Assembly: GCF_029227915.1 (NCBI RefSeq)
Contig: NC_079877.1
Location: 29,289,851 to 29,353,850, forward strand
DNA from: Hydractinia symbiolongicarpus
Taxonomy: Eukaryota; Cnidaria; Hydrozoa; Anthoathecata; Hydractiniidae
Reading direction: 5' to 3'
Length of the DNA stretch: 64,000 nt
The notes beneath the pieces were generated by a model that saw only the letters and a program-made list of their open reading frames with translations, was not told where the DNA came from and searched no databases. Below are positions 11,072 through 23,200 of this stretch, piece by piece. The stretch's first letter is position 1, and each line of letters opens with the position of its first letter. Made by a program: the position numbers and the translations under genes.

Positions 11072-14000
11072 CTAAATGATAATTTAGTAAACAGACGAAC
11101 AATAGAAATTTATATCTGTTTAGTATAAAATTCAAATATATCATATCATATATTCTCACCTAGAGCATCGCATGAACTTTGAAACTGCCAACCATACTAA
11201 AAAAACAGCGAAAGTTAGTCAGAGATATGAAGGGGTGTTATGAGAAGAACGGAGAGGTGTTTTAATACGCTATTAACGATAACAAACGCAAATTTATAAA
11301 TACTAACCTCGCTTTTAGTTAAGTCTCGTTTCTGTTTTACGTCCGTATTCTCTTCCATATGTGCTGGAAAAACAGTTTTAAGCAAGATTAAACGAACTAT
11401 GCTATTGTGGAAGCAAGAGAAAAACAGAAAAGCAAAGTCGATATTTTGATGTGTCTATGGATCTTCTTCACACGCATATTGCACCTTCAAACTGCAATGC
11501 AATAATTAGAAACACGACATTTCGTTGTTGTAATTATAATCTATGTGAGAACTGTCTACAAAAAAATCACTCGCATGATGACTTAAAAAATAAAATAAAT
11601 ACCGTTAAGAAAATTTCGAATCTGAGGTGTTTTAGCAATGTCGATCGGCAACGCACCAGTATATGACCTAATACTTGGGTCGGCGCCGTACGCCAGAAGT
11701 AATCGCAGCACGCGAATGTCTCTCCTTTCAACAGCGTCGTGCAGTGGCCTAAATGGATCAGGAGCCAAATAATATATAACAATATCTCTTTACTGCGTAA
11801 ATATGCCTAACCTATATGTTATTACCAGAATATACTTTGGTTAACGTGTAAACAATTTAAGCTGTACAATTTCCCTCTCTTGACTTTGCGGCACACAAAA
11901 AGTAATGCATCTTACCGAACACCCGAATTTGAGGAACAGTTTGGATCTGCTCCGAACTTTAACAACACTTTAACGACTTCAGCTTTCCCATAGGCGCACG
12001 CTTCGTGTAACGCTGACCAGCCGGCGTTATCTTTAGCGTGCACGTCAGCACCTTTTTGAATTTGTAATTCAGCGAGATCATGGTAGCCCAGTCGTGCAGC
12101 CTTGTGTAGCACGGTCTCTCCAGTGTTGCGGTTAACGTTCAAATAACGCTTGTGTTCTAAAGAAAGACGGTCAGGTTTTTACATGTCGGAGCGTTATCAA
12201 AAATATGTCGGCATTTTTTCTGCTAAAACTGTTATATACACAAACAGATTTATTCTTTCAACAAAAGAAAGCTTCAGAGATAACATATTCAGGACATCGT
12301 TTAGTGTTTATTTATTTCTGTATTTTACTTGTGTTAGTGGACGAGAAATATTTACTTAATAGATGCAAGGCAACACCAAATAAATATTTCAGCCTTTAGG
12401 TTGTAGCACGAAACCTGGTACGGTCTCGAGGAGGTAAAACAGTCATAACTCTTACTTGATAACGACTCGAATTCTTTCTGCACCGTGTTTGATGCTTCTG
12501 CTAACTTTTCCTCTTTGTTTTCGCCTTCTTGTACAATTACCTTTTTCGTTTCGTTGCCAACTTTTGCGACTACCATCAGAGGAAAATCGCGTTTCTTTAT
12601 TTTATCCCGATCTTCTGCAAAAATACGTGTGATAAAAAACAAAACAAAAAATAATCGACAACAATATAATACAGATTCTGAAGTGATGTGGTGCACATAT
12701 TAAAAGCATGATAATGTGTAAACATTTGACACGTGAGATGGAGGGTGTATATATTCGACTTAGCAGTAAATAGTCGACGTATAAGTGTTTTACCCATGCA
12801 AGTGTTCATATTTCGCTACGCACAGAGCAGAGTAATCTCACCTGACGACGCGTGTCTTCGAGTCCTTGAATCAAAAACAATCGGTGTAAAATCCTATATA
12901 AAATAACATACAATAAAATAAAAATATTTAGTTAAAAACGCTGGCAAAAATCTCAAAGCTATACCTTAAAACCATGATATTTTGGTACTAGCAAGTATTC
13001 CTTCTTTTGAACGGGCGCTAAAATGACCAAAAAATATAACTTACAACATATAAAAAAATACGTTTAAAGTAAGTTCAAAATTTCCATTGAGTCTTACCTG
13101 TCGGAGTTTTAGATGATGACGGCTTAACCGTCGGCGTTTTGGATGTTGACGGTTTATTTGTCGGCGTTTTCGCTATTGGCGTCTTATCTGTTGGTGTTTT
13201 CGCTGATAGATGTTTACTGCTTGGTCTCACATTTGATTGATGTGAAAAACCGGCTATAACAACCGCATTTTCTTTGTTTTTTTGAGCTAAAGAAAAGATA
13301 AAGGGTCAATTTTTCTCTCCGCAAGAGAGTGAAGGGGGGCGCAGGAGAGTGCAGCGGTACATGCTACATAGCCGACACCTGACGAAAGTAAACAAATCTT
13401 TTAGGCTCCCAGCCACATTTCCTGTCAATACGGAAAACGACTTCTAAACATTTGTAAATATTATTTATATTAATGGGTTAGTTAACCATCTGTAAAACGT
13501 TGCTTCCTTAAAATTTCCATGTTTCCATACATTGCACATTTCTTTCCTTTAACGGCGCCCACTATGAAGAGGCTTGAATGTAACTATAAAGGTTGTGGCA
13601 GTGTGCTACAGAAACAGATTTTTCTATGTGCAAACAGCATAGCTATCAGTTATTTGCTGTTATCCTTACCTTTGTTAGACAGATGTTTTCTAGCTTTGCG
13701 TAACAGTTCTTGCTCCTAAACGACATCATCAAATCAATAAGACAACGTATTAAACAACGTCTAAAAATCAGAATAACATGGGTAGCGACAATTTGTGCGT
13801 TCAAACAAACATAGGGGAAAATAAAATAAAAAACACACATATATATTTTACCTTTTTCTTCGAATTAGTTATTTTTGTTGAGCTTCCTTTCTTAGTAGCA
13901 GTTTCTGAAATAGAAGAAAACACGTACCCAAGCGTTTAATTAAAGTTTGACTTTTAGGGTGGGCGCTTATTCGAGTGGGGTGGTAAATCGATAGGGCAGT

Positions 14001-17000
14001 TTATTGAAAATCTAATTTTTTTATTATGTTAAAGGTTTTTTTTAGGAAACTACAATGGTTCTCAAATATGGAAACAGAATATATGTAGATGAAAATAAGG
14101 GGGGACGATTATGTTATGTTACGTACAGTTTATTATTTGTTCAAATGTTGAACGTGAACCCCCAAGGATTTGAATTCTTTACCAAAATTTCAATTCAAAG
14201 AGTGTTGTTAAACCATAAGCTCGCGTTCCGATTTATGATATTAAATGAGAGTTGACAACTAAACTAAAGTTTTAATAGGTTATCGTTTACCTTCTGAATC
14301 TGCTTCTTTTTTCGTTCTTTTTCTTGCTACGACCTGAATAACGGAAGAAGCAGAGGTGAGGAAAAATTAAAATGAGCTTAATCTTGTGCTCTTAAAAAGG
14401 CGAGCATTGTTGCTTTTTTTCAAGATGTAAATCTATAAACTTCCATGCTGATTGAGTTACAATTCCATCACACTGCTGCCCTCTTTTTTAACAAATACCT
14501 CTAAGCAAATACTTACTTTTTCAAATTTAATACTAACACCCCATTTAACGGTGCAGCGGATAATAAAGCAGGGCGTATTATAATTTTAGTGCAGTCAGTG
14601 CATTTAATGCAGTTTTTAATACAATGTGTCTAATGTGTTTAATTATTCTTTTACAGTTGATGGCGTTTAATAGAAGAAATATAATAAGCTAATATGTCAT
14701 AACTCACCTCGTTACCAGACTCTCTGACTTTCACTTTCGTTCTTGTTTTTCCTGGCTGAACATTTACCTTCAACTTTTGGTTGCACTCCGACGTGGGTGA
14801 TTTTACACGTTCCTTTTCGTATTCCATCTCAGCGAACCGAGCCAGAGCATAATGAAGCGCTCTCTCCTCACGACTTGACGGACTGATGACATCTGAACGC
14901 CCATCTACTGGCGACTGAGAATCTGAAAATAATCATGAAAATATGTATTAAATAAAAATCATGCAGAAGCTAAAATCTTGTGAGAACCATTTGTAGTGCA
15001 TCTGATACAAAATCAGATTAGTTCATGTAAGAATGCAGGAGGTGTAAGCAACAAGTAAACTGCATTTCATCTTAAAGTTTTTAAGCGCTGTTTTTCTCTC
15101 AAAATTAACTCTCACAAAAAAATACAGTTTATAAGACTTTAAAGTTTATTTTTTACCTTTTAACCATGACTCGTTCCAGTGAGTATCCACGAGTTGATCA
15201 ATTTCACGGGGACGTTTCTTTTTCTTTTGTTCTTTCTTTTCAGAGTCTTGGTTATGTTTGGCTTGCATCTCCACGTTGATACTAGCACTGTCATAAACAC
15301 TGTCTCTTACATCTGTGTTTCTTTTCTTCTCTTGGTTAGCCGTTTTTAAAGACAGAGCTAACGCCATTTGCAAAGCGCGATCCTCTGCGGAGTTATACGG
15401 GTCTTTTGGATTCGCAAACTGCCGGGAGACAGGGCGGTTTCGGGACGATATCGCGGAAATGCTGCGCACTTTTGAGACTGGTGTTTCAGTTTTAATCAAA
15501 GGTGATTTTTTTGATATGTCAGTTTTAACTTCTCCTGCGACGTTAGGACTTATCTCTTCATTTTTTTCTACCTTAACAGTCGTTGCAATCGAAGTCGGAA
15601 TGGTCATATCAAATTTTTTTAGCTGTTTTTTTCTTCGTTGCTCAGCTAATATCTCGTCAAATGTTTTCGGTCTATCTCGTACAGATTTCTCGGTAGCAGC
15701 GAGTGATGGCGTGAATGTACGTGACACGTTTCTACCTGTTTGTTTTTCAAAAGACTTTTTGTCAGACAATCGATCTTGTACGAATGGACGAGACTTTTTA
15801 TCCTCAGCAAGTGGCGATTTTACGGATGTGAAAGACTTCAAAGAAAATTTCTCTAACAACCTTTGAGCAGGTGACTTGGTTTCCTTAACATTTTGCGGGA
15901 TGTTGTTTTTAGCAAGAGCCGCCTGCTTCCATTTACGCAAATTATCGTCCATGAACAGTTTCTGCTTATTTCTCTCTACCACTAATGCATTGCGCAACGT
16001 GTATAAACCTTCCATGCACCGATCGAGCGCGCCAATTTGCTTCAAATGACTTTGAGTTCTTCGCATACGATCCAAGGCAAAGAAAGTTCGAGAGATTTTC
16101 TCAAATGAAGTCGGTGCTTCAGTGTACTCGCTTGGAGGAAAATCACAAACTGTTTTAACTCTCTTTATATTATTTATCTCTTCCTTATCGCTTGATTTTC
16201 TTTTATTATAATTTTTAACAGCCTTGCTCCCAGTACTTATACAGCTATCATTGTTTTTTAGCTGAGATTTAAACGTTTTCTTGGCCATTTCGTCACCAAC
16301 CCTCTTATCAGTTCTTACCACACCCACTGTATCTTGTATTTTTGTACTTGTATTTTGTATGGACTTATCTCGACAATTTTCTTTGTTTGGCGAGTCGATG
16401 GTTAAATCAATCACTGTACTATTTGTATTTTTTTGCAAATTATTTTTTATATTATTGTAGGAAAAAACGTTTGAAATGACTGGCGTACTGGTAATCCTGC
16501 TGCCCCAGTTTTTCGTCATCGCATCAGACGTCACAAGGCTACCTGCAACAGGTTTGCATGACTTAGCTGCCCAAGTTGGTTTCCCTATATTTTCCTTGCA
16601 GACAGTTAGACTTATCGAGTCAGAATTTGTATTTGCCACAAAACTGTTTGCAGCAAGAGATTTATAATTTGCAATAGTTGGATATTGGGGCCCGTTGTTT
16701 TCTGTAGATTTTAATTTTCTGTTAGTTTCAAAAATGACGGTATCTTCGCGTAAGTAAGGTTTGATGCCATTTGTTCTTGCAGAACCAGAGTTTTGAATAG
16801 GTTGCAATTTATCGTCTTTCTTTAGTAGAGAATTCTCTCCTCCTTTGACAGAATCTGGCCACTGAAATTTCGTTGCATTTGATACTTCGCAACCAGAAGA
16901 CGTTATAATTTGCGATGAAACAGATTTTGCCGCTAAAGAAATCTTAACTGGAGTTGCATTGTCAATTATCGGGTTTATTTTCGCTTGGATGACTTTTGAG

Positions 17001-18892
17001 TCCTGTATTTTCAGAGACATTGCGGTGGGAGGTAAGGAGGGTGCATCAGGTTTATTCTTCACGAGAGTACCGTTGGTGATAACGTAAGTGCCGTGCGTCG
17101 AACTATTAATATGAGTATGAAAGTCCTTTGGTAAAACGACTTTCTGCAAGTTTTTCGGCACATATTGTTTCGATGTGTTTGAGGCTTCACTCACCGGGAT
17201 ACACAAAGGCGATAGAGATGGTGTCGTAGATCTCACAGGCACTAAAGAAAAATTCTGCTTTGCTGTATTAATATTGCTGGCTGGAGATATGTTTGTTTCA
17301 AGACGGACGATTAATGGACCGTTGTTTCCCTTCACGTTCGGCGAAGATAAGTTAGCGCTTTTATTCGCGTTAAATACGTTTAATAACAATTTCTGTAAGT
17401 CTTGCTGTGAAACATTCGACAAGCTGGGAGATGACTGTTTAAATGATGTAATTTGATTTGCAGCTAGCGAGACAGGGATAAGTTTAACAACTTGCTTGCC
17501 TGGCAAAAAAGCATTTTTGACTTCTTGAACTTGTGTACTCTTAACTGGTATGGTAACGGGTTGGTTTTTACCTTGGGATGCAGCTGGCGTTTGTATCAGC
17601 AGTAAGGGTAGTTTATTTGGCACTGTCTTTTGAGACTGAGGTATGTCATTTGCACTCATAATCTGGCTTCCAACTCGTTGGTCTTGTATAGCTGGCTTTT
17701 GAGATTTGCGTGATGGAATTGGTAAATTTTGGTTCAAAACACTATGTTGGGAAGAAAGAGCGGTTTTTATAAAGGGCTGTGTTACGACCGTTGGTGTTTT
17801 ATGGTTAAGCTGAACAGAATTGACTGCTTTGACATTACTTGGACCCGCCTCACGCCTTACGTGGGGAGGGTTTGAGACATTTTCTGCCTTACGAAATACA
17901 GTTTGAAAACTAGTACCCTCTATCTTAGATACATTTGACGAACTAAACTCCATAGAAGTCAAATCAATCGTTTTCGACGAAATGTTTGGTTGGCGGGGTA
18001 GCGTAGATGCAACACACGTCGCTAACCCTGCATTACGAGCTTTCGTAGTTACAACACACGTCGCTAATCCAGCATTACGAGCTGTCGTAGATGCAGCACA
18101 CATCGAAAATACAGCTTCGCGAGTTGTCGATGTAGCACACGTCACTACTTCAGGTTTGCGAGTTGTCGTAGATGCAATACACGTCGCTACTTCAACTTTG
18201 CGAGTTGTCGTAGACGCAACACACGTCGCTACTTCAGCTATGCAAACTGCCGTTTTGTTTTCGTCCTCTATCGTATGAATTTTAGCGAAGTTTGTACCGC
18301 TTAGGCGATTATAAGAAAAGGGTGGAAATTTCGATACTGCGTAGTTCGACACAGGCATCGTAGTGGGAGGATCGTATTTTCGCTGCAAGACAGTATTTTC
18401 ACTCGAAAAAACTCTTTTCGCACGTTGTGATAACGAACAGGCATTTGTGCTCATTGTACAAACGCTTACAGGACTGGTGATCGCAGAAGTTTCCGTGGTT
18501 ATTGGAACTGCGATTGATATTGAAGTGGTAAGTGGGGCGGCGGTGGCGGCGGTTGTGCTGGTTATTGGAACCATAAAGGTTTTTAAAGTTGTGGCGGTTG
18601 AGGTTGGGGTTACTGGATTTTTACACTTTTTGTAACGGATATTTGAAGGTAATTCACCTGATGAATTATCTTTGGGTACTGAAACGTTTTTTGGCCTAGC
18701 AAAACTTTGTGATATATTTGAAGATATATGGTCTGTCTGATGCAAGGAAAAAGAATTATTTTTACGGAGAATTTGCTTGTCAAGTTCTGCTTGCAGCATT
18801 TGTTTTTGCTTTTTGAGAGCTTCTATTCTTTCATGTGTCGTAACGTTCCCATTTGACGGCTTCAGAGAAAAGGATGATCTGCTTACATCCAT
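10375..18892 (-). CDS. BCOR: BCL6 corepressor-like protein (BCOR orthologue), complete, 13 exons
   Basis: Exons in transcript order: 18892-15157, 14922-14708, 14333-14291, 13904-13852, 13715-13670, 13286-13098, 13017-12965, 12893-12842, 12614-12456, 12156-11916, 11748-11603, 11071-10933, 10633-10375. All junctions are GT/AG, all phases agree, and the sum is 5331 nt (1776 residues plus stop), close to vertebrate BCOR length. Residues 1-1245 are a Ser/Thr/Lys-rich, mostly disordered region in one giant exon, with a basic segment near its end. Short exons encode Lys-rich linkers and a KTPT-repeat stretch. Residues about 1516-1644 are ankyrin repeats (GETVLHKAARLGYHD, AGWSALHEACAYG, RPLHDAVERRD). 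The last about 130 residues form the PUFD domain. BCOR scaffolds the nuclear PRC1.1 complex; PUFD binds PCGF1 in the known family. Orthology rests on the ankyrin-linker-PUFD order. Confidence 0.93.
11603..12156 (-). other. BCOR: Ankyrin-repeat exons of BCOR
   Basis: Exons 12156-11916 and 11748-11603 join inside an Arg codon (CG|G) to give NSGV-RPLHDAV. About three to four ankyrin repeats are visible, each with the GxTxLHxAA and ADxxxxxxxG signatures: LHKAARLGYHDLAEL, ALHEACAYGKAEVVKVLL, PLHDAVERRDIRVLRLLL and a C-terminal capping unit AYGADPSIRSYTGALPIDI. Vertebrate BCOR has the same repeats directly before PUFD. Confidence 0.92.
15338..15388 (-). other. BCOR: UIM-like motif in the BCOR giant exon
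   Basis: Residues about 1169-1185 read AEDRALQMALALSLKTA. This fits the ubiquitin-interacting-motif core (acidic run, hydrophobic-x-x-Ala-x-x-x-Ser): Leu-Gln-Met-Ala-Leu-Ala-Leu-Ser. The acidic residue usually found three after the Ser is replaced by Thr, and only two acids precede the core. A degenerate echo (EERALHYALARF, Ser replaced by Phe) is encoded by the next exon at 14708-14922. Motif presence is seen; ubiquitin binding is inference. Confidence 0.4.
17990..18245 (-). repeat. BCOR: In-frame ~13-residue tandem repeats inside BCOR
   Basis: Six to seven successive units of the type EVATCVASTTTRK, NAGLATCVVTTKAR and NAGLATCVASTLPR are encoded in frame, with matching near-identical DNA units (gtagatgcaacacacgtcgc type) of about 39-42 bp. 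They lie in the disordered N-terminal half. Such a minisatellite inside an exon is likely to vary in length between alleles. Confidence 0.8.
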
Positions 18893-20227
18893 GACGCAGC
18901 CCTACGAAACAAACTCGATGCCTGCAACTAGGTCATTCAATCATACAAAATACCAAAAAACTTAAATTTAAATGCTGACTTAATGACTTTTCAGAAGTAT
19001 AAAAAATTCGACAATGTAACGTAGCACGTGCGAGAGTTGATTTTACAAAATGTTGGATAAAACCTGGTTAATATCGCGTAACTTTCACGAGTAATGATTT
19101 TGACTACTCTTTGTTTTGAAAATTATGAAAACTAAAACAAGAACATGCACACAAAGTTGTGAGATCATATTCAAAATGGCGCCTGCATTTTGTACGCTTT
19201 GACAGATAATTTCGTTACTAAACTGATTTTTAACTTTTTCTGAATTTTCTAACCATTAAATAACTATCTTGATACAAAATAAAACATTAATAATTCATAC
19301 AAACAAAAAACAACGTAGCACAATGTAGCTGCAGGACAACACTGCAATCACAGAACGATAACGTTCTACGAGTATATTAACCATTTGTGTAAAGCACAGG
19401 TCGTTGTAAGACATTTAAAACGTAATTATATACTTTTTACATACTTGTTTGATAGACACAAAGATGCGACGACCAGTATTGCTAGCAACATTAAACTAAG
19501 GGGGAATTTTTAAGAGGTATCCAGACTAGCTTCATCGTGAAAAACGGGGATTTTAGTCACATTTGGTAATGTTAAAGCAGTTTATTTTAGAGAAAAACAA
19601 CTAAAATTAACCATTATGATGTTGGGGTAGATGTGTTGTCCAACAAGATAGCACATTAAGTAAATTTTCTCTTACGTTTGGAGTAAAGTTTCACTTGTGT
19701 ATATGGGCCTTCCTCCAAGATTTGTATGCAGACCTCGGCAATTTTCTTCACTCTTATATCTCAACAATGAGAAAACACATGCGTGATAGAGTATAAGTAA
19801 AGAGAAATCGATCCAATTCTTGAATTTGTTCTTTAATATAGGTCCTACAAATTTAAAAACTTCGCCATGTCGTATCGCTAGCTTGTGCTTGAAGTTTGCT
19901 TGTCTCGATGATTCAACAAAAAGAAATAAAATAAAATAGTACGGAGGTCTGATTTCCCCTTTTACAAAAGAATAAAATATATTATAAGATACATTTAGCT
20001 CTGATCTAAAATATATTATAATTTTTTATATCTTCTTAATATTTATAACTTTATAAGTTATCTTGTTTATAGTTTAGTTAGAATCTTTATCTGCTATAAT
20101 CAACTTGTAACCCCCTGCTATTTTTAAAAAAAAGAAACATTTTAGCCGACTCGATTGAAACCACAGGAGCTCCAACCCCAGCAAAAGAATTTCAAAAGGA
20201 TAGCCGGCTAAGGTGAAAATCGACGAT
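18893..20227. promoter_or_regulatory. Divergent intergenic region between BCOR and ATP6AP2
   Basis: The two start codons face away from each other across 1335 bp, so both promoters and 5' UTRs must lie here unless non-coding first exons exist further off. The DNA is AT-rich with no supported ORF or repeat family. No CpG-island-like segment and no defensible TATA element was found near either start. Upstream ATGs make exact transcription starts uncertain. Confidence 0.45.
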
Positions 20228-23200
20228 ATGGCTTTTTTGAAAGTTATTTTGGCAACATTTTGTTGCTGTAAGCTAAGATTATTTCTTTAAATTAATTACC
20301 TAAGGACTTGCATATATCTTTTGTTTATACGTCCTTTACCTATTTGGTGTTTTACATGTGGCTAGGTAGCTACAACTAGAGGGCTATCCGGAGAGCTACC
20401 CTAGAGCTAAACCGTTTTCTTGAATTTCTTCTAGTTGCTGTCACGAGTGCTGACTTAGTGGGAAAGTTTATATTTCATGGAAGCGATATTAACCAGGTAT
20501 TTATTGCATTCTACGCTGGAGATGTTGGTAACTTGAGATCTCTAACCAAAATCATATAGCTAGCTATCTATATAAGGATATGTTTTTGTTTTTCCTTCAG
20601 GAAAATGTACCTACCTTATCAGTTCTACACCAACCAGATTCTATCCAGTTTTCACCAAACCCTGGACCAATACCATCCAATGAAGTTTCTAGTGTGTTAT
20701 CACTCTCGCTAGGACTGTCTATAGACAAGGTTGGTGTCTATGAAATTAAATGTATATAATGATTTGATTTTGTGTGTGTTTTGTTTTGTGTGATTTGTTT
20801 TGTTGTTCTGAACCAGATAACGCTCCTCTAAAATTGATTAAACGTAGTTCTGCTGATGTTTCTGAACAGAGTGGGTCTACATTTTTTTATATAAAACAAT
20901 ATAATTATATACTTGATCTCTTATACTCTCTATATTTATAAATATGAATATTAAATAATAAAATTTCCTTGTGTGTTATTTTGAAAAGTAAATACAAAAA
21001 ACGAAAAAAATTATTTTTATATCTCTGCGTTTTGATAGATTTTATAGATTTTTTAGATTTTATTTTGTGAACATTGCAGGGGCTAAAAACATTACTTTTT
21101 TTGTAAGTTCAGACAATTGAAGTTTGATTTTAAGAATTTCAGGCGTTATGTGCTGGTTTAGTGTTGTGTGTATATTTTATAAACTATGTTTTTAGGATTT
21201 GAAGTGGTCAGGTTTGCAAGCAGGAAGTTTGTTTGATAGACCCAAAGCTGTTATGATGTTTTCTGTAGATAGTGTACCAAGAAGTATGCATTCCTTTTTC
21301 ATAATTTAGCCACAATAAAACATGCAATCCATTATTTGCTAGAGTTAAATCAATTTTAAACAAAAGTTTTTGCTAAGATTTCTGAGGTAACAACTGATGG
21401 GGAGAACTGACCTGACAGAAGGGGCCGTCAAAATTGTCAAATCCTCTATAAACATCTAATATCTTAGGAAGCCAATATTTTAATGCAGGTTTCTTATTTT
21501 CCCAAAACCATACAAATGGTACTCAGATAATTTAAGTCCTTATTTGATCCGTGTGTAAATATTGTTCATCATATGGATTTATATAGAGAATTGGAACAAC
21601 AATTTAAAACTTTTAGATTCTAATTGCAAAGAAGCTTTAGACAACTTTTTCCTAAATTTCAATTATTTGCTTCTTGGTTATTGTATTTTTAGTTAAATTT
21701 CCCTTAAAAGTTCACAATTTTGATGATATAGACTCTCCCCTCTTTGTAAATGGTCATTGTAGGTTGTTAACTTTTAGGTTTTTGAAAGTATGTTTTAAGA
21801 TGATGATTTTTTTTCAGGTGCCAATTTAATGATGACCAAAGCAACATTTTCTATCCAAATGGTATATAACACTATTATGTTTCCAATTTCATCTTTTGCA
21901 TGTTCAAATTAAATTTCATGAATTTATTAATATAAACATGTTGTTACATAGGTTGATGGTGATTCCAGCATTGCTGATTTCTATGGTTTATCAGCTACTT
22001 CATCTTTTCCAAATCATGTTAGCGCCATTTTTGATGGCAAGTCCACGACTGTCTCTGTTGCTGCTGATGCGAAGGTAATTTATCATTTTTTCGCATTTGA
22101 AGTTGTATATAAGTAGTTAAAGTGAGTGCAGATAACACACTTCTTTTTGTATGAAAAAAACTTTCATGACGGCTGAAGAAAGTGCAGAAAAAAATTATTT
22201 GGAGTTAGGTTTTCTCTGATAATCTACAGATTGATTAGTTTAATTCTGTATCTTCCTTCACATTGTTTCAGCTGAAAAGTTTCTTTTTGTGAATTTCACT
22301 CTTTCATTCTTAGATTTCAGCTGGTGGGTATAGTCAAGGCGATGCAAGCACCACTGCTTACTGGAGTGATATGGTAAGCAAAAATTGTGTTTGTTTATGA
22401 GCATGTTAAAGGTAACAACTAAGCTTGTGTTACAAATTTAGTGTTACCCCACAAAAAAAGAAATTGCAAAGGCCTTAACTCCGAGGCTCTTCTTCCCAAG
22501 AAACTGGGGTAAATGACACTCCTTTTTTTAAACCTTTAAATACAGTTGTATAAAAATAACTATTGATGGCTTTAAATGCTGCATGTCAATACATTCTTTG
22601 GTGTGAAAATAATCACATACCAACTTCAGAAGAGGCATGTCATTTTACATTTTTGCTCATCAAAATTACTAACGTGAGTTGAAAATATTCTAAAAATGCA
22701 GGTGTATTGGATGTGTAATTTTAGCCCAGGTCTAGGCTAAATGCCTAAGGAAGTTAGTGCAATAAGACATTTTGAAGGTTACAAAATATAATGAAGTGCA
22801 ACCATACCACCTTTATTTTACTTACTACATCAGATCAAGATGTGTAAAGTTGCCTTTGCTGTTTGGCATAAACTAAATTTTAAATTTTCATATAGTCATC
22901 AAGTTGGAAAGTGATTAATGGAAATGGGGATACACATGAAACGTTATCTAAACATCAGATCTTAAAAAGGATACCTCTGGTTTTGCCTACCGGTGAGGAT
23001 TTTTGCACAAATTAGATGAAGGCTTAGAATTTGTTGAAACTTGTGTGTTTGTAACTAAATTGTGAATACGATTTTGGTTACAGGATTCACATATAATGCA
23101 GAAGAAAATGTTGTTCCTGTAAACACGAAGGAGTTGCAGTTCAACTTCAACTTAGAAAGCAAGGTAAATATATTTTTCTACTTTTTGCTTTTGGTGAAAA

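Noticed and set aside
15315-18635. Several + strand open frames opposite the BCOR giant exon
   Set aside because: They run antisense to a strongly coding exon and have Phe/Val-rich composition typical of reverse-frame shadows.
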